Below, piece by piece: positions 53,601 to 63,091 of a stretch of DNA of 64,000 bases; the first letter of the stretch is position 1; every line of letters begins with the position of its first letter. The translations under genes and the position numbers were made by a program. The notes beneath the pieces were generated by a model. The model saw nothing but the letters and a program-made list of their open reading frames with translations, searched no databases and was not told where the DNA came from. This DNA is from Batillaria attramentaria (lineage: Eukaryota; Mollusca; Gastropoda; Batillariidae), in contig JACVVK020000168.1 of the NCBI GenBank assembly GCA_018292915.2, positions 498,501-562,500 on the forward strand, written 5' to 3'.

Positions 53601-56600
53601 CCAACTGTCGCGTGCTGGCCAAATCTTGGTCGGCTGACGTCCAGCGTGTGGTCATGAAATACATGGGACAGATAGAAGCACACCAAGTGGAGGTCATGCA
53701 GCAGATTTGGCCAACGGTTGAAAGCTGCATCACTAACAACAATGGCTTTCAGCTCGATGATGCAGTAACAATCCCAGTCCCCAACAAGGCCATCTTCGTG
53801 GTCATTGGGATGCCGCATGCAGCAAAGGACCTCAAACGGAAGGTTCGAGAGGAGGTCAAAGTTGTCGAGGATGAGGTGGAGCGAAAGAAGTTGGAGATCA
53901 GAGACACAGTCACCCGGCTGAAGCCTTACCAGCTTCGTCTTCTGGAGGCCATGTCTTTCCCAGAACAAGCATCTTCACAGCACGATGGCCTGAGTATTGA
54001 GATTGACCCACAGGCAATCACGTTCCAGGGGCAGCTTGGAGATGTCAGAGATGTGCAGGTTCTCATGTACGAGCGGCTAAACTGTGTGCAGGAAGAGAAA
54101 ATCACAGGGATGTCAAATTCAAAGACAGCGTTACTGGGGAGTTTGCAGACTTCGAGGTACATTGCAGATAAACTGAAGGCCGCTAGATTACTTGCTGTTT
54201 GGGAGGCTGGACAGCAAGGCGAGGTAATGGTGTACTCTCTCAGTGTTGATGACCTTTCTTCAGCTGTCGAGGCTATTCAGGCATCTCTAGTGGAACATAA
54301 CTTTGACCTGAGTCCAGAATCAGCCAAGCTTCTGAGGTCTGATTCTGGACAGAACCTTGTCCAACACCTGAGAGAAGCTCATCTTGGGATGCTCCTGATT
54401 TCAGCCTCATCTGACACGAGAGAACTAACCCTCACTGGCACAGACCAGATCATGCCATCAGTCACTACTGAGCTGGAACGATTTATTGAAGAAAACACAA
54501 TCTATTCCCAAGTCGTTGCTTTCTCTCCCAGTCGCCAGAGGTTCCTTGGAGCATACTGGATTCACAAACTGCCTCTCATATCAAGCGAACTGACTGCACA
54601 TCAGGTTCAGATCTCCCTGAGAGAAGCAGATGCAGAGATGGTCGTGCAGGGGACGGAGAAAGGTCTCCAGCTGGCAAAAGAGAGACTTCGCGAGCTTCAT
54701 GCAAAGATTGTTTGTCGTGTGGAAAAGGTGACTGACCGTACCAAGCTCAGGTTTCTCCATTCAGACCGGGGCATCAGGGACGTGCAGCTGTTCGAGAGAA
54801 GCAATCAGTGTGTCATCTCACGACTGCCGGAGAATTCAGAACTGCAGGTAAAACATTTATGGTCATATTTAGTTTTGGTGATATATTCTTGTCTTGTGGC
54901 TCGGGCAAGTTGTTTTCATTTTTTTTTTTTTTTTTTTTGCACAAGGTCATTAGTCGCATTTTTAAACAGCATACTGATCATGGAACATGTAGAAAAATGC
55001 TAGATTTCCTTGGTTTGCTTGTATTTAAATCTTTTATTTAAAAAATTGTTTGGATTGTTTTGGCCATACTCACTTTGAGTTTGAAATAATTCACTGTTTT
55101 CATGTTTTTCTTTCAACGTGTAAATACATGTAATGATTTATGGTAGATCCGTGCATGCGAAGGTGCTGAGTATGACGCAGATAGGATGAGTGCTGAAGCC
55201 AAGGACAAGGAAGGTAAAGAAAGCAGTTTTACAATGTCTTTCAATTTTATTTTTGTTGTTGTTGTTTGCTCTGTTAACCCTGATCTCGCTAAATTGATTT
55301 GTCTTCTGGTGAAGGAAACCATAGAGGTAGTCTGTAATATTCCGGGCTCAGCACTGTTAGGGTTAAACTAAGTACGGAATACTGAGGATATCCAAATACA
55401 ATGTATACTCAGGAGGGTGGGTGGGTGTTTGGTGGTTTAACGTCCTTTTCCACCACATACGAGTGATATCAAAGATGGGGCAACGATGAAAAGGCCAGCA
55501 CAAATATTTGGCCCCAGCCGGATACGAACTCAAGACCCAAGAACTAGAAGTCCAACACTCTACCATTCGGCCACCCCGGCTCCCCGTATACTCAGGAAAC
55601 AGCACAGCACTATCGGATACAATTGTGAAGCTGAACTTCTAATAAACAGAACAGTTTTAATTTCATTTTTTAGTCTGTTTATTAGTGGGCTTGTTTGTTA
55701 GTTTGTTTGTTTTGTTTTGTTTTGTTTTTCTGTTAGGACATGTTAACCTTTTAACCTATTGCGAATATTAACTTCACAGGAAACAGCCATGCTGCAGTGG
55801 TTTCTTGTGCAGATAAACTTTCGTTTTTTTCTAGTTTTTTGTTGACACGTCTTTAATGTGTTCATCCTGTCTGACAACTTGCCTTTCTTTGTCTTACAAG
55901 GTGATTGGAATCAGCTGCCAAGGGGCGATCTGAGTAGACACATGATGCAGGGCCAAATCAAAATCACACTCATAGATGGGGAGATCGCCAAAGAAACAGT
56001 GAGCATGCTCTTTCTTGTACTTCCCTGGCAAAGCATCCATGCCTGTCCGCAACCTTTAAAGATGCATTCCGCAGCTTGTTTAAGCTCACAGACCGACCTA
56101 AGCTTATTTTGATGACAAGAATTTTTTTTTTTTTTGCTGCCACAACTCTCTGCCGGCTCCAGTGGTGTTCCTCCCTGGTAATGGGTGGAATCCACGGAGG
56201 GCTCGGAAGTTAGGACAATTTTTATTATGCATGATGATGGAGATGAGGATGATGGTAAGATGGAGGTCCGTGTGGCTTGGGACTGCAGGACAGGGCCGCA
56301 TTCCACGCTTCCTATCATAAATATCCCGGCATTAACCAGGCCCGGGAACTACGGCACCTGCCGTGCCGGCTGTGTAATCATCCACATCATAAGACGTGTC
56401 ATACCAAGGGAAGCACCCCCAAAGTCGCACCCGTGAAGTGGGTGAAGCTCGGCTGTGTGGCAACAGCCTCCCGATTGGGCCCATAGCACACCCGCTCTGG
56501 GTAGGAGCCGACCTAGGTTGAAAAAATCCCGCTTGCCTTGGCTGGGAGTACAGTTCATATGGGGTTGATTGCAACATTACAAATTTACTGGGCCCGTATG

Positions 56601-57936
56601 TAAAAGTCAAGGTTAGGGCTTTTAGCCCCAGGCTAGAGTCTAACCTCAAACTAAACTAGCTCTAGGGTTAAAATTTCTGTTGTTTTTTGTTTTAAATCAA
56701 GAAGCGGGCCCATTCCAGCAGGGTGCCTAAGCCGTTATAGAAGGACTTTTTTCTTCCTTTCTTCGCTTCCTTTTTTATTTAATTTTGCTTTTGGGTTTCT
56801 TTTGTCCTAGTCTGGGTTAGGCCTGTAGCCATGGGTTAAATTAACCTCGACTTTTACATACGGGCCCTGAGCTCTAAGATAGCCTTTGGGAAGACCACTG
56901 GCCCATAGTAGCGGCGTCAGTGCGAAACACTTTTTTTGGACACAGTGGGAGTTGATCAAGCTGCGGTATGTGACTGTAAGGACAATAAATTCGTCCAGAC
57001 TAGGTCAGCATTAGACTGAACTATCTTGAGGTCAGCCTGTCTCTTCCTCTTATTTATACACCTCTCATATGTACTGTAACAGACTGATGTAATCGTGAAC
57101 ACAACCTCAGCTGAGCTGGATTTGTGAGAGATGATCAAGCTGTGGTATGTAACTTTTGAGGACAATAAATTCGCCCAGCCTAGATCAGCATTAGACAGAA
57201 CTATCTTTCTTGAGGTCAGCCTATCCCCTCCACTTATACACCTCTCATATGTACTGTAACAGACTGATGTAATTGTGAACACAACCTCTGCTGAGCTGGA
57301 TTTGTCAGCTGGAGCTGTGTCAGCCTCAATTCTGGCGGTTGGAGGTTCAAGTCTACAGGTGGAGTGTAGAGCCAGATATCCTAATGGCATTGTGAGCGGG
57401 GATATTGCCACGACAAGGGGCCACAACCTGGCTTGTAAGGATGTGTATCACCTCACTCTTTGCTCTTGGTCTACGGGTGGTGAAAAGGTAATTTAAATTA
57501 TTCTCTTCCACGACTATTGGCAAGGTTTAAAAATCTGTAATTGACAACAGTTGGTACAAAGGTGTTTTTTTTTTTTTTTATAGTGGGCATACTCCAAGCA
57601 CATGTGCATAAAAGTAAAACACCCCTGTCAGAGATTTCAGTGCCGATGTAAGCTTTCAAAAAAAAAGAAGAAAAAAAGCGTACGACAGAATAAAATAATT
57701 TTCACAATATGGAGGCATCCGATTGTGAACACTCTTCATATGAACCTTTGTTATGTTTATTTGAAGTATTTGATATATTCAAAAAATCCTATTCTAATTT
57801 TAGAAATTTAAATAGCTGAGCTGACCCTTTTGCACCATGTGATTGTTATGCGTTGATACGAGAGAATGCGTGCAGTTCACGTGAGCATGTTGGCTGGGTT
57901 CAGTCCATGATGCTTTGAGCTTTTATGTATTTCAGA

Positions 57937-57977
<41 letters not shown>

Positions 57978-58835
57978 TTGTGTGCGTGCATGTGTGTGTG
58001 TTTTCAGACCCTAGAACAGACAGTGAACAAGTGTCTGACAGAGGCCAGCAACAGTAGCCACACCTCCATCGCCTTTCCCGCACTGGGTACCGGCAACATG
58101 AACTACCCTCGGGACGTGGTGGCACGCACCATGATGGACGCTGTCAGTCAGTTCCAGCAGGCCACTCCCACTACATCTCTGAGGGAAGTCAGGATTGTTG
58201 TCTACTACAAGGACACAAAGACGAGTCAGGTGCCCTTTCACATTCCTTGCGTTGCACTTTCTGCCAAGTGCTGCATACAGAACTAATCTTGCCCTGTGTT
58301 GTCAAGCCACTGTGGGAACCAAAATGCAGGGATGAATTTTTTTTTTTTTTTTTTTTTTTTGCAAAGTGCTGATACAAGTTTTTTTGTTACGCTAGTCAAG
58401 TTTCCGCTTCTGTCTTCATCACCACCAAAATGCAAAGAATGTCTAGGGAAGCAGAGCAACCTCCTTGACTAAGACTGAAAAAAAAAAAAAAAAAAACCCT
58501 GCGGAGGAAAGATTGGCAAGATGAAGTTGACAGCCCCCACCATGTCACTGAGTTTTCAAGCCTCTGCCCTCTCTTCCCCCCCCCCCCCCCACCTGCCCCA
58601 CTGTTAGGATTTGTTGCTGGTTTTAATTTTAGTCACCCCTGAAAATGCCTGGAGCGTACACAACTATTTTGCTTTTGGTAATTCTGTATTTTTCTCCTTC
58701 AAATGAATAGTACACTAGAAAATGTATTGTTGTTATTGTTATTATTAATATTATTATAGTACATATTGATGTTGAATTTTTTTCAGGTATTTCGCCAAGT
58801 ATGGAAGGGCTGTAATGTCTCGCCTGCAGGTATGT

Positions 58836-58882
<47 letters not shown>

Positions 58883-61633
58883 CATGCGTGCATGCGTGCT
58901 TGCATGCGTGAGAAAGAGAGAGAGAGAGAGATTTGGGCCGTGCTCCTTACTGTCAAGACTATCTTTCATAGAGGTAGGCTGGCTCTCAAAAAAAAAAAAA
59001 AAAAAGAAAGAAAAATGAAACAAGCAGGACAGTTTATAAGTATCATGTGCATGATCAGTTTTTCAGCTGTTAGGCCAATTTCTGCCATTTTTATGTGATT
59101 GCTGTTGTTTTTCCACCGTTACAATAGGAAAAGAAAAAAAATGTTGGACGTGGAGGACAACCTGCACCGGCCTCCACCCCATCCCCCCCCCCCCCCATCC
59201 CTCCAATACTTTTATCCTCTTTTTTGGGGCAATGGGAAAACTTGCCTGATAAATGAACCCTCTTTTCCACAGCAGCTGCGGAAGTTACCCATGCAACAGC
59301 AACCCCTCTACAAGCCAGCAGCACTGGAAGCATTCAGCTTGGTCCAATCAAAGTGACCGTCGCTGATGGAGAAATCGCCAAAGAAAGTGTGCATGTGATC
59401 GTCAACACAACATCCAATGACCTTCAACTCACAAACGGCGCTGTGTCAGCCTCTCTTCTGGCGGCAGCGGGTTCGAGCCTACGGGACGAGTGTAGGACCC
59501 AATATCCCAATGGTATCACGACTGGGGATGTGGCCAAAACCAAGGGACACAACCTGGCCTGCAGGGAAGTGTATCATCTGACACTGTGCTCTTGGTCACC
59601 TGGAGTGGAAAAGGTGCGTACATATAAAACTTTCAGGTTCACCAGTTTTAGCAAAACATAGAGCTTGAGGTGGTGGTGTTGCTTTTGCGTTTATTGTTAA
59701 TGTTAATTTTTTTAATTGCAAATGTAATTGTCTTTTTAAGGTTTTATTTTTCAGTTTTAATGGGTTTTTTTTATTTTTTTTTTACTATAATGTCTTACTA
59801 TATTTCGTTTTTCATTGATTGATTGATTGATTATTATTATTATATGTATTTTATAATTCTGTTTGATTTTATTATTCATCCCCCCCCCCCACCCCGCCCT
59901 TGGCAGTTTGAGCCAAAAACTGGGTAAGGCACCAATATATTATTATGAAAGCATTGTCATCAGAGAACTGGGGCAAAGGTCATTTTCCCATTAATTTTCT
60001 GAAGTTCTGTGTATCCTAACAGACCCTAGAACAGACAGTGACCAAGTGTCTGACAGAGGCCAGCAACAGTGGCCACACCTCCATCGCCTTTCCTGCGCTG
60101 GGTACCGGCAACATGAACTACCCTCGGGATGTGGTGGCACGCACCATGATGGACGCTGTCAATCACTTCCAGCAGGCTACGCCCACTACGTCTCTGAGGG
60201 AAGTCAGGATCGTTGTCTACCACAAAGACACCAAAACGAGTCAGGTCAGCAAAATTTGATCAGTTTCAGGTTTTTAGGTTTAAAGCAATATACAGAAAAT
60301 TCAAGGTAAGATTTTCTGTTTCCCTCTGAAAGAGTTACTTTGCTTCATCGCCACTTGAGATGTGCGTGTGTATGGAATGTGTTAAGGTCCGTAGAGCCAT
60401 AGGGAAGCCATACAGCTGTTTGGATGCACATAGCAAACCATCTTAGACCCAAACTCACACGCACACATGCACTACACATATCCCCAAAGGTCGTACAGGG
60501 TAATGCCGAATGGACACTTTGACAAAGACAAAAGAGCTCTCAGACTTTGTGATGCTCACTAATGCAGTATTATATGGTATTTAAAGAGTGTCAGTTTTAA
60601 ACTGTTTATTTTTCCACTCTTAAAAGAGTTTTATTCCATATCCTAAGGTAGCCATTTTGATTTTACCTGTTTTAACCCTGGTTTTGCAGAGAATAGACTA
60701 TTCCGGACTACCTGCATGGCTTTTGGGTTAATTCATTAAGACAAGGGTTAACCTAAAACTTAATTGTTGAAAGTATTTTGTTCTCTTTTGTTCAGGAGTT
60801 TCGTCATGTTCAGGCACAGTACAGCACTGTCACTGCAGGTAAAACTTTTGCCGATTTGATTTATGTGTAGAGAGTGTGTATTTTTGTTGTTGTTGTTGTT
60901 GTTGTTTTTTAATCTTTTACACATCAGCCTGTGTGTTTCTTCCAGAAGTAAAAGTACAATTGCACACACTATATTTTGATTTAGCAAGGGATGCTTTTGT
61001 CTTTTTTGTCAGGAGGAGAGAGGGAGGGCGAGACAGAGACAGACGAAATTGTTTATTGACAGGCCTGAGGCCCATTCAAAGTTGAGAGTGACATCCAGAC
61101 ATTCTTATGCACATCCATACATGTACAAAAAATAACCAAAATGCAAAATAAACTATATCAGCTCAGCTGAGCAACTGTTGTCTTTTTCTTAAAGCTAGAA
61201 AAATATATAATGCCAGGTTCTTAACTGTATAATAGTTACTTGAGGCCATTAACAAAGTAAGTGGAAAGCTGCTTGGATGGTTCCAATATTTTCTAGGGAT
61301 AAACCGGGTACGTATGTCAGAAAGACTGGGACAGTATAAAAGAAAATGTAGCGGATCATCCTCAATACCAATCTGACACAGTGGACATAATTTACTCTGG
61401 GGTTCAGCATCAGCATAACGCAGATTATGAACTGACAAGAGACAGACAGACAGACAGAGACAGACAGACAGAGATTTTCACCTCATGTGCTAATTCCTGT
61501 TATGACAGTTACGTTCACTCCTTTTCTTATCTGCAGCTGACAATCTTCCAGGACCATCTGTTGGGCCTGTGTCATTCGGATCTGTTACAATCAACATTAT
61601 TGATGGGGAGATCGCAAAGGAAAAGGTGAAAAG

Positions 61634-61686
<53 letters not shown>

Positions 61687-62104
61687 AGTGTGTGTGAAGG
61701 AGAGAGAACATACCTTCTTTTGCTTTTGATGTATTTTCTTTATCTGGTCTTTCTTTGCGGGAGAACGAGAGAGAGAGAGAGAGAGAGAGATTCTGACACA
61801 ACTACATTCAATACAAACAACCATAAATGTTTACGTTATCCGCTAGACCCATGTGATCGTCAACACAACATCCAGTGACCTTCAACTCGCAAACGGCGCT
61901 GTGTCAGCCTCTCTTCTGGCGGCAGCGGGTTCGAGCCTACAGGACGAGTGTAGGACCCAATATCCCAATGGTATCACGACCGGGGACGTGGCCAAAACCA
62001 AGGGACACAACCTAGCCTGCAGGGAAGTGTATCACCTGACATTGTGCTCTTGGTCACCTGGAGTGGAAAAGGTGTGTACATTTCACTGATTCCTCATGCT
62101 GTGA

Positions 62105-62168
<64 letters not shown>

Positions 62169-63028
62169 GTGGAATTGTAAACTAACTGACCTGATAAATC
62201 AATCAACAGTTCACCATGATGTCAAAATGTCTCCAGGTTTTTCCATAATTTTATTTCACTTCTTCCTCTTGTCAGTATTATTTTAAATACTACCGGCCCC
62301 TGTAGTGTAGTGGTTAGCACTGGACTGGGAGACCCGGGTTCGAGTCCCAGCCGAGGCAAGCGGGATTTTTCCTACCTAGGTCGGGTCCTACCCAGAGTGG
62401 GTGTGCTATGGGCCCACTGGGGAGGCTGTTGCCACACAGCCAAGATTCACCCACTTCACGGGTGCGACTTTGGGGGTGCTTCCTTTGGTATGACACGTCT
62501 TATGATGTGGATGATTACATGGCTGGTGCCGCAGGTGCCATAGTTCCCGGGCCTGGATATGCCGGGATATTTATGACAAGAAGCGTGGAATGCGGCCCTG
62601 TCCCGCGGTCCCAAACCACACGGACCTTCATCACCTTACCATCATCCTCATCTCCATCATCATGCATAATAAAAATTGCCCCAGCTTCCGAGCCGTCCAT
62701 GGATTCCACCCATCACCTGGGAGGAACACCACTGGAACTGGCAACAAGAGTTCGGGCAAAAAAAAAAAAAAAACTTTTGCATACCCTTTAAGGGCATTTG
62801 GGGAACTTGACTTGTTTAAGTTGGTAATGCATATTTTACCACTTTGTTTCATTCTTTGGGACATAGAATCCCAAATGATGAAATGAAATGTTTCACGTAC
62901 AACCAAGCAGTCTTTGTAAATACTTGTGCTAGCGTGTGTGATCATTAACCTCAGAGCAATAATGAGTTGTGATGTAGTAAGAGGAGAGAAAATAGCAAAC
63001 TTTATTTTTGCACGTAGCTGGCATTTTC

Positions 63029-63091
<63 letters not shown>

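Noticed and set aside
55901..56110. Longer reading of exon 9 up to 56112
   Set aside because: After KET the frame leaves the macrodomain pattern, and a gtgagc donor at 55999 joins in phase to exon 10.
57083..57127. A second exon 10 start
   Set aside because: It reads into TGA after 15 codons and is part of a 180-bp tandem duplication, so it is treated as a decoy and not an exon.
62298..62358. Possible tRNA gene (good A and B boxes)
   Set aside because: The sequence continues into a SINE body shared with 56132-56575, and the acceptor stem does not close; the same applies to the heads of S1, S2 and S4.
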